Part shown: in pieces, positions 46,801 to 54,632 of the stretch
Layout: each line of letters opens with the position of its first letter
Position numbering within the stretch: the stretch's first letter is position 1
DNA from: Streptacidiphilus sp. P02-A3a
GTDB lineage: Bacteria > Actinomycetota > Actinomycetes > Streptomycetales > Streptomycetaceae
Direction: 5' to 3'
Assembly: GCF_014084105.1 (NCBI RefSeq)
Contig: NZ_CP048289.1
Coordinates: forward strand, 7,821,922 to 7,885,921
Length of the DNA: 64,000 nucleotides
Position numbers and translations under genes: made by a program
Notes under the pieces: generated by a model
Told to the model about the DNA's origin: nothing
Database searches by the model: none
Seen by the model: only the letters and a program-made list of their open reading frames with translations

Positions 46801-47606
46801 GCAGCCTGCCGTACGGCCGCAGCCACTTCGAGGACGAGCAGCAGGCCCGCCCGGCCGCGCCGCAGCAGCCGCTGCCGCCGCGCCCGGTCGCGCCGCAGCC
46901 GGTCGCCCCGCAGCAGCCGCTGCCGCAGCCGGTCGTCCCGCAGCAGCCGACGCCGATGCCCGCCCCGGTGCAGCCGCAGGCCCCGCAGCCGGTCCAGCAG
47001 CAGCAGGACGCCGCCGACCACCCGTTGACGCGGGCGCTGCCGCCCGCCGAGGCGGACGCGGCCCGCTCGCCGATCTTCGAGGCGATGGAGTCCAACTGGT
47101 TCCGCAGCGGTCGGGCGGACCGGATGCGCGCGGTGCAGGTCTACGGCGACCCGGCCGCGGCCCCGCAGCAGCCCGAGCAGCAGTCCGCGCCGCAGCGTCC
47201 GCAGCAGCAGGCACCGGCCGCGCAGCCGCAGGCCCAGCCGCCGCTGACGCAGCGTCCGGTGCCGCAGCGCGGGACCGGCGCCGGCGCGCCCGCGGCCACC
47301 GGCTCCGCGCCCTGGCGCTCCTCCTCCAACGACGAGGTGTGGCGCCGGGCCGAGCAGGTCCGCGAGCCCAGCGCGGGCGGCGTCATGCCCTCCGGTCTCC
47401 CCCGCCGGGTGCCGCAGGCGAACCTGGTTCCCGGAGCCGCCGAGGCCGCGCCGGACAACGGACCGCAGGTCTCCCGGTCACCCGAGGAGGTCCGCGGGCG
47501 GCTCACCAACCTGCGACGGGGGATCCAGCAGGGACGCAGCGCGGGAACGGCTAACCCGTCCCAGGACAACGGCCCGTACGGCACGAACCCCCACCAGGAG
47601 CGTTGA
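43842..47606 (+). CDS. cvnA1: Conservon 1 sensor histidine-kinase-like protein CvnA
   Basis: 1254 residues. Basic Pro/Gly N-terminus, transmembrane helix 1 (about 89-110), an extracellular nitrate/nitrite-sensor-type (NIT) helical domain (about 115-400), helix 2 (about 405-425), HAMP, a LDHLATRMRRNGENLLVL dimerisation helix, and an ATPase with N box HLLAELLENATSFSSP and G box DTGIGLSPDD. Everything after about 725 is a 500-residue Gln/Pro/Gly tail with repeated GQQGPGQQ units, which ends with the PEEVRGRLTNLRRGIQQGRS motif shared with CvnA2. GTG start. In S. coelicolor Cvn proteins form a membrane complex resembling a eukaryotic G-protein system. Confidence 0.92.
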   Translation: MQGRIKRGGGGPGDPADREAAIRQQQTPPAAPSAEAGRDGQGGQQPAGPKGGPSEGKNSKPTTSEGAKGRAGRIATPKVRGVRRYGLSNWRIRTRLIALLTLPVIAAIILGGLRIQTSLSAENQLTNVANLGSIASYATNLADQLETERDTLAGTVTATGNRLADNVAAAEKSTLTNMTHFVTLTNQLNLATLPGGGIDVHTIQIDLSLLSTYRTQDFAQGGGNILQSVADYDGLIQQLLSLSSDVALTSSNEQLLTATRALQVFSQWKDDQSVVQAVISAGLASGKPLGNEDRNYAQSAWQNGQTLASEFPSLYGAAANNMTQSWANNTNIRTTNYFTNTVLPSAFGFQNYVGKGESLPSYSAWDGESATQINEMAQDETSIITDLNNQVQQLQKQAQTDVVLNAILIALVLLVAVIGAALVARSMVRTLNKLQTAAEDVAEHRLPELVHTLSESDPQDVDTSVQSIGINTTDEIGHVARAFDQVHAQAVRLAAEQALLRGNINAMFTNLSRRSQGLIQRQLSMISELESREADPDQLASLFKLDHLATRMRRNGENLLVLAGEDPGRRWTRPVPLVDVLRAAASEVEQYERIELASVPTAEVAGRVVNDLVHLLAELLENATSFSSPQTRVRVTGHALPDGRVLVEIHDTGIGLSPDDLAEINERLANPPVVDVSVSRRMGLFVVGRLSLRHGIRIQLRPSDSGGTTALVMLPVDVTNAAERRGPGAPGQAPGQRPQNGPGLTGGPQRGAVPPSQGRTPLGGAPNGGPGGRPSLPGQPGQPGQPGQPGIGQGQPGQGPGQGQQGAQQSGQSGLPPRRPKATLPQGSTALTGQLPPVGQQSGQQLPRRDQQGQQGLGQQGLGQQGPGQPGQSGPSAPNQPTQPQQPNRPLPVRGQAPNQPQQPGPGQQGPGQQRQGQQGPGQQGPGQQGPGQGQSQLGQQQGRRPQSAAQPQPPVPSPLDEHSTWAEQPQHGSPVTRPLPMDIPDGSLPYGRSHFEDEQQARPAAPQQPLPPRPVAPQPVAPQQPLPQPVVPQQPTPMPAPVQPQAPQPVQQQQDAADHPLTRALPPAEADAARSPIFEAMESNWFRSGRADRMRAVQVYGDPAAAPQQPEQQSAPQRPQQQAPAAQPQAQPPLTQRPVPQRGTGAGAPAATGSAPWRSSSNDEVWRRAEQVREPSAGGVMPSGLPRRVPQANLVPGAAEAAPDNGPQVSRSPEEVRGRLTNLRRGIQQGRSAGTANPSQDNGPYGTNPHQER

Positions 47607-47611
47607 TTCAG

Positions 47612-48034
47612 ATGAGCCAGATGTCCCAAGCGGCACACAATCTGAACTGGTTGATCACCAACTTCGTGGACAACACCCCCGGGGTGTCGCACACGGTGGT
47701 GGTCTCCGCCGACGGCCTCCTGCTGGCCATGTCGGAGGGCTTCCCCCGGGACCGCGCCGACCAGCTGGCGGCGGTCGCCTCCGGGCTGACGTCGCTCACC
47801 CAGGGCGCCTCCCGGATCTTCGAGGGCGGTCGGGTCACCCAGACCGTGGTGGAGATGGAGCGCGGGTTCCTCTTCATCATGGCCGTCTCCGACGGCTCCT
47901 CGCTGGCCGTACTGGCCTCGCCGGACAGTGACATCGGCCTGGTCGGCTACGAGATGGCACTGCTGGTCGACCGGGCCGGGGACGTGCTGACCCCGGCGCT
48001 GCGCGCCGAACTCCAGGGCAGCCTGCTGCACTGA
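47612..48034 (+). CDS. cvnB1: Conservon 1 Roadblock/LC7 protein CvnB
   Basis: 140-residue Roadblock/LC7 domain protein (NLNWLITNFVDNTPGVSHTVVVSADGLLLA... GLVGYEMALLVDRAG). Such proteins are related to MglB-type GTPase regulators and probably contact CvnD. The ATG at 47612 follows AGGAG by 11 bases; a TTG at 47603 overlaps the cvnA stop but is too close to that ribosome site. Differs from CvnB2 at six positions. Confidence 0.95.
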   Translation: MSQMSQAAHNLNWLITNFVDNTPGVSHTVVVSADGLLLAMSEGFPRDRADQLAAVASGLTSLTQGASRIFEGGRVTQTVVEMERGFLFIMAVSDGSSLAVLASPDSDIGLVGYEMALLVDRAGDVLTPALRAELQGSLLH

Positions 48035-48119
48035 GGCGCCACGGACCGTCCACCTGGACCCCGCACCACCACCCAGCCGCGGAGAGGCAAGACGGACCGC
48101 TGCACGTCAAGGAGGACAG

Positions 48120-48512
48120 ATGACCCCGCCCAATGGCCCGAACGGTCCCTACGGCAACGCGGGCGGCGCCCAGCAGCCGCTGGTACGGCCGTACGCGATG
48201 ACCGGCGGCCGTACCCGGCCCCGGTACCAGCTCGCGATCGAGGCCCTGGTCTCGACCACGGCACGGGCCGACCGGGCGGGGTCCCTGCTTCCCGAACACC
48301 AGCGGATCGTCCAGCTGTGCCGCGAGGTGAAGTCCATCGCGGAGGTCTCCGCGCTGGTGCCGATCCCGCTGGGTGTCGCCCGCATCCTCGTCGCCGACCT
48401 GGCCGAAGCCGGCCTGGTCGCGATCCACCAGCCCGCCGCCGCCGCACCGGGCGGCGGTGCCCCGGACGTGACTCTGCTCGAAAGGGTCCTCAGTGGACTA
48501 CGCAAGCTCTAG
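48120..48512 (+). CDS. cvnC1: Conservon 1 DUF742 protein CvnC
   Basis: 130 residues with the DUF742 pattern LVRPYAMTGGRTRPRYQLAIEALVSTT... IPLGVARILVADLAEAGLVAIHQP, which resembles a winged-helix fold. Required partner of CvnB and CvnD in conservons. The 3' end overlaps cvnD1 by 20 bases. Confidence 0.95.
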   Translation: MTPPNGPNGPYGNAGGAQQPLVRPYAMTGGRTRPRYQLAIEALVSTTARADRAGSLLPEHQRIVQLCREVKSIAEVSALVPIPLGVARILVADLAEAGLVAIHQPAAAAPGGGAPDVTLLERVLSGLRKL

Positions 48513-49083
48513 CCCCACGGCGCCGGCCTCGACCCGCGCCACCACCTCGGCCAAGATCGTGGTCGCGGGCGGATTCGGCGTGGGCAAGACGACCCTCGTC
48601 GGCGCGGTCTCCGAGATCAACCCGCTGCGCACCGAGGCCGTCATGACCTCCGCCAGCGCCGGCATCGACGACCTGACCCACGTCGCCGGGAAGACCACCA
48701 CCACGGTCGCCATGGACTTCGGCCGGATCACCCTCGACGAGGACCTGATCCTGTACCTGTTCGGCACCCCCGGACAGGACCGCTTCTGGTTCATGTGGGA
48801 CGACCTCGTCCGCGGCGCCATCGGCGCCGTCGTCCTGGTCGACACCCGCCGCCTCGCCGACTGCTTCCCCGCCATCGACTACTTCGAGAACAGCGGCCTG
48901 CCCTTCGTCGTCGCCCTCAACGCCTTCGACGGAACCCAGACCCACAACCCCGAAGAAGTCCGCGAAGCCCTCCAACTCAGCGTCGACACACCCATCATCA
49001 CCACCGACGCCCGCCGACGCGACAGCGCCAAATCCGCCCTCATCACCCTCGTCGAACACGCACTGCTCGCCCGACTCCGCTGA
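48493..49083 (+). CDS. cvnD1: Conservon 1 small GTPase CvnD
   Basis: 196-residue Ras-like GTPase of the MglA-related bacterial family. P-loop GGFGVGKTTLVGAVSE (about 26-41), switch region with repeated threonines KTTTTVAMDFG, G3 FGTPGQDRFW, and ALNAFDG at G4 (N-A-F-D in place of NKxD, a known variant of this family). GTG start within the cvnC end. Only three residues differ from CvnD2. Confidence 0.95.
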   Translation: MDYASSSPTAPASTRATTSAKIVVAGGFGVGKTTLVGAVSEINPLRTEAVMTSASAGIDDLTHVAGKTTTTVAMDFGRITLDEDLILYLFGTPGQDRFWFMWDDLVRGAIGAVVLVDTRRLADCFPAIDYFENSGLPFVVALNAFDGTQTHNPEEVREALQLSVDTPIITTDARRRDSAKSALITLVEHALLARLR

Positions 49084-49087
49084 ACCG

Positions 49088-49105
49088 CGACTCCGGGGGG
49101 AGTCG
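49088..49105 (+). terminator. Weak hairpin after conservon 1
   Basis: CGACTCC/GGAGTCG, 7 bp with GGGG loop, four bases after the cvnD1 stop; no T-tract. Confidence 0.35.
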
Positions 49106-49142
49106 GCCGGGTCACACCTGATTTCATAACGGTTAGGCAAGC

Positions 49143-49309
49143 AATTCCAGCGATCGGCTCACCCAGTGTGGCCGATCGTGCACCCTGCGCCCATCCCGAT
49201 GGGCGCATTCGCCACCACTGGGGCCCTATGCCCCGATTTCTCATCACAGCGGGGGGCTCCAGCAGGTGTTTGGCCCGTACACCGCGTACGTGCTGAAATT
49301 CCAGCGATC
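49143..49309 (+). promoter_or_regulatory. Pair of 13-bp direct repeats between conservons
   Basis: AATTCCAGCGATC occurs at 49143-49155 and again at 49297-49309 in the 274-bp gap, the second copy 49 bp before cvnA2. This is AT-richer than the surroundings. A regulator site is possible; nothing proves it. Confidence 0.4.
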
Positions 49310-49357
49310 CGCGCAGATCTGTAGAACTGGCCACCCCGGCCGAGAGGTTGTTGTCGA

Positions 49358-52300
49358 GTGAGGCAGAAGAAGGCAGACCCCGGACCACGGCAGGACAGTG
49401 CTCCCCCCGTGGGCGACGGCGGCGCCAACTGGCGCTTCCGCAACTGGCGTGTCCCCACCCGGCTGACGGCCATTCTGCTGGTGCCCGTGCTCACCGGCGT
49501 CACCTTCGCTGGGCTGCGGGTCAAGGACCAGCTCGACCTGGCCAACACGGCGAAGCAGAACGAGCAGATCGCGGTGCTGGTTCGCGACGCCGCCACGGTC
49601 GTCGACGACCTGGAGACCGAGCGCGACCTCGCGGTCGCCCCGGAGCTCGCCGGGGTGCGCGACAACCCGGCGGTGCTCACCGCGCAGCGGCAGACCAACA
49701 CCGACATCACCACGATGTTCGCCGCGGCCTCCTCGGTGCACAGCGACGCCCAGATCTCCACCGACCTCAGCAACTTCCGCAACCTGGAGTCGCTGGACCT
49801 GGGGATGCTGCGGAGCAACGGGAACAGCAAGTCGCTGGACCCGGTCACCACCAACGCCGACTACTCGAACCTGTTCTTCGACCTGATGGGTCTGGACAAC
49901 GAGCTGAGCTTCGGCAACAACGACGTCAACAGCCGCGGCCGCGAGCTATACGCGCTGACCCTGGAGAAGGCCTCCACCTCCAACGAGCGCAACCTGGTGA
50001 CCGTCGCCCTGGTCTCCGACCGGATGCCGACCGCGCTCTCGGTCGGGGTGCAGACCGCGAACAAGCTCACCTCCACCGCGTACGGCCAGTTCGTGGTCTC
50101 CGGCATCCCCACCGACCAGGCGCTCTACAAGCGGACGGTGACCGCGCCGCAGATCACTCCCACCGAGGACCAGCTGGAGACGCTGGGCCTGGCGAACAAG
50201 CCGCTGGCGTCCTCCGGGGTGACCGCCGACTCCTGGTACAAGTCGGCGACCGACCTCATCCAGCAGGAGCGCTCGGTCGAGTCCGCGCTGACCGACCAGA
50301 TCGTGCAGGACGCCAGGACCGGCCAGCACAACGCCGACCAGCAGGCGATCATCCTCGCCGCCGAGGCGCTGGCGGCGCTGCTCGCGTCCGCGCTGCTGAC
50401 CATGGTCATGGCCCGCTCGATGGTGCGCGGGATGCGCACCCTGCGCGACAGCGCCCAGGACATCGCCAGCGAACGGCTGCCGGACCTGGTCCGCAAGCTG
50501 TCCAAGACCGACCCCGAGCGGGTGGACACCACCGTCGCCCCGATCCCGCTCACCGGCCGGGACGAGATCGGCGAGGTCGCCCGGGCGTTCGAGGACGTGC
50601 ACCGTGAGGCGGTCCGGCTCGCCTCCGAGCAGGCCATGCTCCGGGGCAACGTCAACGCGATCTTCACCAACCTCTCCCGCCGCAGCCAGGGCCTGATCGA
50701 GCGGCAGCTGGCGCTGATCACCGAGCTGGAGACCAACGAGGGCGACCCGGACCAGCTGGAGAGCCTGTTCAAGCTGGACCACCTGGCCACCCGCATGCGC
50801 CGCAACGGCGAGAACCTGCTGGTCCTCGCCGGGGAGAGCGCCGGACGCGAGTGGAACGACCCGATCCCGCTGGTGGACGTGCTCCGCGCGGCCGCCTCCG
50901 AGGTGGAGCAGTACGAGCGGGTCGAGCTCAGCGGCATCCCGGAGACCGACGTCATCGGGCTGGCCGTGACCGACCTGGTGCACCTGCTGGCCGAGCTGCT
51001 GGAGAACGCCACCACCTTCTCCAGCCCGCAGACCAAGGTCCGGGTCACCGCGACCCGGCTGCCGGACCAGCGGGTGCTGATCGAGATCCACGACAAGGGC
51101 ATCGGCCTGACCGCCGAGGACTTCGCCGCGATCAACAGCAAGCTGGCCGACCCGCCGACGGTGGACGCCACGGTCTCCCGGCAGATGGGCCTGTTCGTGG
51201 TCGGCCGACTGGCCGAACGGCACGGCATCCGGGTCCAGCTGCGGCCCTCCGGCGAGTCCGCCGGAACCACCTCGCTGGTGATGGTCCCCGACCACCTCAC
51301 CCAGCTGCCCCGGGTGGGCGAGCCGGAGGAGCAGTTCACCGTCTCCCGGGTCTACCCGGAGACCGGCACCGGCGAGTTCCCCCAGGTCGGCGGCCGCTCC
51401 GCGAGCGACCTGGGCTTCGACGACAGCCGCTACGAGCCCACCCCGGCACTGCCGGAGGCCGAGCAGCCGGCCGCCGCGCTCGGCCCGGTGCAGCGGGCGC
51501 TGCGCCTCGGCCAGCGGCGCGAGACGCAGGCGCTGGAGCCCGGCGCCCCCCAGCCCGGCCAGCCGACCGCCGGGTCGGCCGCCCCGGCCCCGGCCGCCCC
51601 CGCTGCCCCGACCGCACCGGCCGCCCCGGCCGCCCCGCAGCCGGAGGCCGCGCCGGAACCGCGGTACGACCCGGGCTTCGCGCCCTTCGGCGGCGAGCGG
51701 TACCCGGAACAGGCCCCCTACCAGGAGCCGTACCCGGCCGAGCCCTACCCGCCGGAGACCTACACCGCCGAGCCCTACCAGGACGGGCAGCGGTACGCCG
51801 CCGACTTCGACACCGCCGGTCCCTACGACGACGGCTTCCCCACCACCTCCTTCCCGGCCGCCGCCTTCCAGGACCAGCCCTTCCAGGAGCAGCCCTACGA
51901 GGAGCAGCCCTACGGCCAGGACCCGGCCTACGGCGAGCAGCCGTACGCCGGAGCCCCGGCCGCCGCCGCGGCCCCGGCCTACGAGGAGCAGGCGTACGAG
52001 GAGTCCGGCTACGAGGAGTCCGGCTACGAGGAGTCGCCCTACGGGCAGTCCTACGAGGGACGCCCCTACGCGGCCCCGGACAGCAGCTTCGAGGTCGGCC
52101 GGTACACCGCCGCCGACTTCGACTCGGCCAGCTTCGAGCCGACCCGGGCCGAACCGGCCGTACCCTCCGCCTCCGGCGACGGCTTCGACAGCACCTTCGA
52201 CAGCGGCTACGACCGCTTCGGCGGCTCTGGCGGCTACCCGCAGCAGCCGTACCGGGCCGAGCAGCCGGCGCCGCCGGTGGAGCCGCTGCCCCGGCCCTCG

Positions 52301-52771
52301 CTGCCGCAGCGGCCCAGCCCCGCGCCCGCGCTGCCGCAGTCGACCGGCGGCGGGCTCCCGCAGCGCCGCCCCGGCCAGGCCCTCGGCGGCCGGGCGATCG
52401 GCGGACGCGAGTCCGGCGAGCATCCCAACTGGTTCACCGGCGCCCGTGAGGACAGCGGTTCGGCCGCTGCCGCGCCGCTCCCCCAGCCCACGGTGGAGGC
52501 AGTCCGCGCGCCCGTCGCCGGAGGCACCACCGAGGCCGGACTCCCCCGCCGCGTGCCCCGGCAGAACCTGCTGCCGGGCAACGTCCAGGGACCCGGTACT
52601 GATTCGCAGAACCCCGCAGCACAGCTGTCCCGCAACCCCGAGGAGGTCCGCGGACGGCTCACCAACCTGCGCCGCGGCGTCCAGCAGGGCCGCAGCGCGG
52701 GCGACACTCCCCTCCCCGACCAGCACGGCGGCGCCGACCTGTTCGGCAGCCCGAACCACCCGGAGCGTTAG
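49358..52771 (+). CDS. cvnA2: Conservon 2 sensor histidine-kinase-like protein CvnA
   Basis: 1137 residues with the same architecture as CvnA1: helix 1 (about 33-53), NIT-type sensor domain, helix 2 (about 330-352), HAMP, LDHLATRMRRNGENLLVL helix, and ATPase N box HLLAELLENATTFSSP and G box DKGIGLTAED. The tail is of different composition, Pro/Glu/Tyr-rich with EQPY and EESGYEESGYEESPY repeats. It keeps the common C-terminal motif NPEEVRGRLTNLRRGVQQGRS. The sensor half is only moderately similar to CvnA1, so the ligands probably differ. GTG start. Confidence 0.92.
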   Translation: MRQKKADPGPRQDSAPPVGDGGANWRFRNWRVPTRLTAILLVPVLTGVTFAGLRVKDQLDLANTAKQNEQIAVLVRDAATVVDDLETERDLAVAPELAGVRDNPAVLTAQRQTNTDITTMFAAASSVHSDAQISTDLSNFRNLESLDLGMLRSNGNSKSLDPVTTNADYSNLFFDLMGLDNELSFGNNDVNSRGRELYALTLEKASTSNERNLVTVALVSDRMPTALSVGVQTANKLTSTAYGQFVVSGIPTDQALYKRTVTAPQITPTEDQLETLGLANKPLASSGVTADSWYKSATDLIQQERSVESALTDQIVQDARTGQHNADQQAIILAAEALAALLASALLTMVMARSMVRGMRTLRDSAQDIASERLPDLVRKLSKTDPERVDTTVAPIPLTGRDEIGEVARAFEDVHREAVRLASEQAMLRGNVNAIFTNLSRRSQGLIERQLALITELETNEGDPDQLESLFKLDHLATRMRRNGENLLVLAGESAGREWNDPIPLVDVLRAAASEVEQYERVELSGIPETDVIGLAVTDLVHLLAELLENATTFSSPQTKVRVTATRLPDQRVLIEIHDKGIGLTAEDFAAINSKLADPPTVDATVSRQMGLFVVGRLAERHGIRVQLRPSGESAGTTSLVMVPDHLTQLPRVGEPEEQFTVSRVYPETGTGEFPQVGGRSASDLGFDDSRYEPTPALPEAEQPAAALGPVQRALRLGQRRETQALEPGAPQPGQPTAGSAAPAPAAPAAPTAPAAPAAPQPEAAPEPRYDPGFAPFGGERYPEQAPYQEPYPAEPYPPETYTAEPYQDGQRYAADFDTAGPYDDGFPTTSFPAAAFQDQPFQEQPYEEQPYGQDPAYGEQPYAGAPAAAAAPAYEEQAYEESGYEESGYEESPYGQSYEGRPYAAPDSSFEVGRYTAADFDSASFEPTRAEPAVPSASGDGFDSTFDSGYDRFGGSGGYPQQPYRAEQPAPPVEPLPRPSLPQRPSPAPALPQSTGGGLPQRRPGQALGGRAIGGRESGEHPNWFTGAREDSGSAAAAPLPQPTVEAVRAPVAGGTTEAGLPRRVPRQNLLPGNVQGPGTDSQNPAAQLSRNPEEVRGRLTNLRRGVQQGRSAGDTPLPDQHGGADLFGSPNHPER

Positions 52772-52773
52772 CA

Positions 52774-53196
52774 GTGAGTCAGATGTCCCAGGCGGCACAG
52801 AACCTGAACTGGTTGATCACCAACTTCGTGGACAACACCCCCGGGGTGTCGCACACGGTGGTGGTCTCCGCCGACGGCCTCCTGCTGGCCATGTCCGAGG
52901 GCTTCCCCCGGGACCGGGCCGACCAGTTGGCGGCCGTCGCCTCCGGCCTCAGCTCGCTCACCCAGGGCGCCTCCCGGATCTTCGAGGGCGGCAAGGTGAC
53001 CCAGAGCGTGGTGGAGATGGAGCGCGGGTTCCTCTTCATCATGGCCGTCTCCGACGGCTCCTCGCTGGCCGTGCTGGCCTCGCCGGACAGCGACATCGGC
53101 CTGGTCGGCTACGAGATGGCACTGCTGGTCGACCGGGCCGGGACGGTGCTGACGCCCGCCCTGCGCGCGGAACTTCAGGGCAGCCTGCTGTACTGA
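52774..53196 (+). CDS. cvnB2: Conservon 2 Roadblock/LC7 protein CvnB
   Basis: 140 residues, 134 identical to CvnB1. Begins three bases after the cvnA2 stop with GTG AGT CAG ATG. Confidence 0.95.
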   Translation: MSQMSQAAQNLNWLITNFVDNTPGVSHTVVVSADGLLLAMSEGFPRDRADQLAAVASGLSSLTQGASRIFEGGKVTQSVVEMERGFLFIMAVSDGSSLAVLASPDSDIGLVGYEMALLVDRAGTVLTPALRAELQGSLLY

Positions 53197-53311
53197 TCGC
53201 CCCCTGCGACCGCCCTTCAGCAGGTTTACTAGCCCCAACAGCTCCACCCGCGCCGCCCGCATGTTCGACAAGAGCCGCAAACGCCCCGTCGCCCCACTGT
53301 GAGGAGGAACC

Positions 53312-53905
53312 GTGACACCGTCCGAGGATCAGAGCGGTCAGTACGGCACCGGCTATCCCGGTACAGGTCATGACGCGTTCGGCGGTCCCGGTGGCGGCTA
53401 CGCCCCCGGATACCCCGGTTATGACAACAACCCGTACCAGGACAGCAGTTACCCCGCCCAGACCGGCTACGCCGGCGGCGCGGGGTATCGCGAGGAGTAC
53501 CAGGACGATGCGTGGAACCGCCGTCCCGGCAGCGCCCCGCGCGCCCCGGAGCCGGAGCCGGACGAGGGCCCGCTGATCCGCCCGTACGCGATGACCGGCG
53601 GCCGTACCCGGCCCCGGTACCAGCTCGCGATCGAGGCCCTGGTCTCCACCACGACCCCGCCGGAGCGCTTCGCCACCCTCCTCCCGGAGCACCAGCGGAT
53701 CTGCCACCTCTGCCAGGAGATCAAGTCCGTCGCGGAGATCTCCGCGCTGCTGACCATCCCCCTCGGTGTCGCCCGCATTCTCGTCGCCGACCTGGCCGAG
53801 TCCGGCCTGGTCGCGATCCACCAGCCCGCCGCCGGTGGCGAATCCGGTGGCACGCCCGATGTGACTCTGCTCGAAAGGGTCCTCAGTGGACTACGCAAGC
53901 TCTAG
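53312..53905 (+). CDS. cvnC2: Conservon 2 DUF742 protein CvnC
   Basis: 197 residues. An extra 70-residue Gly/Tyr/Pro-rich N-terminus absent from CvnC1 precedes the DUF742 core LIRPYAMTGGRTRPRYQLAIEALVSTT. GTG start after GAGGAGG. Overlaps cvnD2 by 20 bases. Confidence 0.95.
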   Translation: MTPSEDQSGQYGTGYPGTGHDAFGGPGGGYAPGYPGYDNNPYQDSSYPAQTGYAGGAGYREEYQDDAWNRRPGSAPRAPEPEPDEGPLIRPYAMTGGRTRPRYQLAIEALVSTTTPPERFATLLPEHQRICHLCQEIKSVAEISALLTIPLGVARILVADLAESGLVAIHQPAAGGESGGTPDVTLLERVLSGLRKL

Positions 53906-54476
53906 CCCCACGGCGCCGGCCTCGACCCGCGCCACCACCTCGGCCAAGATCGTGGTCGCGGGCGGATTCGGCGTGGGCAAGACGACCCTCGTCGGCGCGG
54001 TCTCCGAGATCAACCCGCTGCGCACCGAGGCCGTCATGACCTCCGCCAGCGCCGGCATCGACGACCTCAGCCATGTCGCGGACAAGACCACCACCACGGT
54101 CGCGATGGACTTCGGCCGGATCACGCTGGACCAGGACCTGATCCTGTACCTGTTCGGCACCCCCGGACAGGACCGGTTCTGGTTCATGTGGGACGACCTC
54201 GTCCGCGGCGCCATCGGCGCCGTCGTCCTGGTCGACACCCGCCGCCTCGCCGACTGCTTCCCCGCCATCGACTACTTCGAGAACAGCGGCCTGCCCTTCG
54301 TCGTCGCCCTCAACGCCTTCGACGGAACCCAGACCCACAACCCCGAAGAAGTCCGCGAAGCCCTCCAACTCAGCGTCGACACACCCATCATCACCACCGA
54401 CGCCCGCCGCCGCGACAGCGCCAAATCCGCCCTCATCACCCTCGTCGAACACGCACTGCTCGCCCGACTCCGCTGA
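53886..54476 (+). CDS. cvnD2: Conservon 2 small GTPase CvnD
   Basis: 196 residues, 193 identical to CvnD1. Differences are T/S, G/D and E/Q between residues about 59 and 83. P-loop and G motifs are unchanged. Long DNA stretches are identical to cvnD1. GTG start. Confidence 0.95.
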   Translation: MDYASSSPTAPASTRATTSAKIVVAGGFGVGKTTLVGAVSEINPLRTEAVMTSASAGIDDLSHVADKTTTTVAMDFGRITLDQDLILYLFGTPGQDRFWFMWDDLVRGAIGAVVLVDTRRLADCFPAIDYFENSGLPFVVALNAFDGTQTHNPEEVREALQLSVDTPIITTDARRRDSAKSALITLVEHALLARLR

Positions 54477-54509
54477 ACCGCGACTGCGCTGAACCGCGAC
54501 TCCGCTGAG
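54472..54509 (+). repeat. 16-bp tandem duplication over the cvnD2 stop
   Basis: GCTGAACCGCGACTGC (54472-54487) then GCTGAACCGCGACTCC (54488-54503), followed by GCTGAG. The first copy holds the cvnD2 stop. cvnD1 has only one copy. Confidence 0.8.
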
Positions 54510-54543
54510 ACCCCTCCGGGCCGAAGCCCTTCGAGGCAACGCA

Positions 54544-54597
54544 CCGAGGCCGTGTGATGCGGCGGCATGCCACTGCCGCCGCGTCCCACGGCCTCGG
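54544..54597. terminator. Bidirectional terminator between cvnD2 and cimA
   Basis: Two-part hairpin: CCGAGGCCGTG/CACGGCCTCGG outside, GCGGCGGCA/TGCCGCCGC inside, between convergent genes. Confidence 0.75.
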
Positions 54598-54632
54598 CGT
54601 TCGTCGGGCCCCCACGGCCCCCACTCGGCTGC

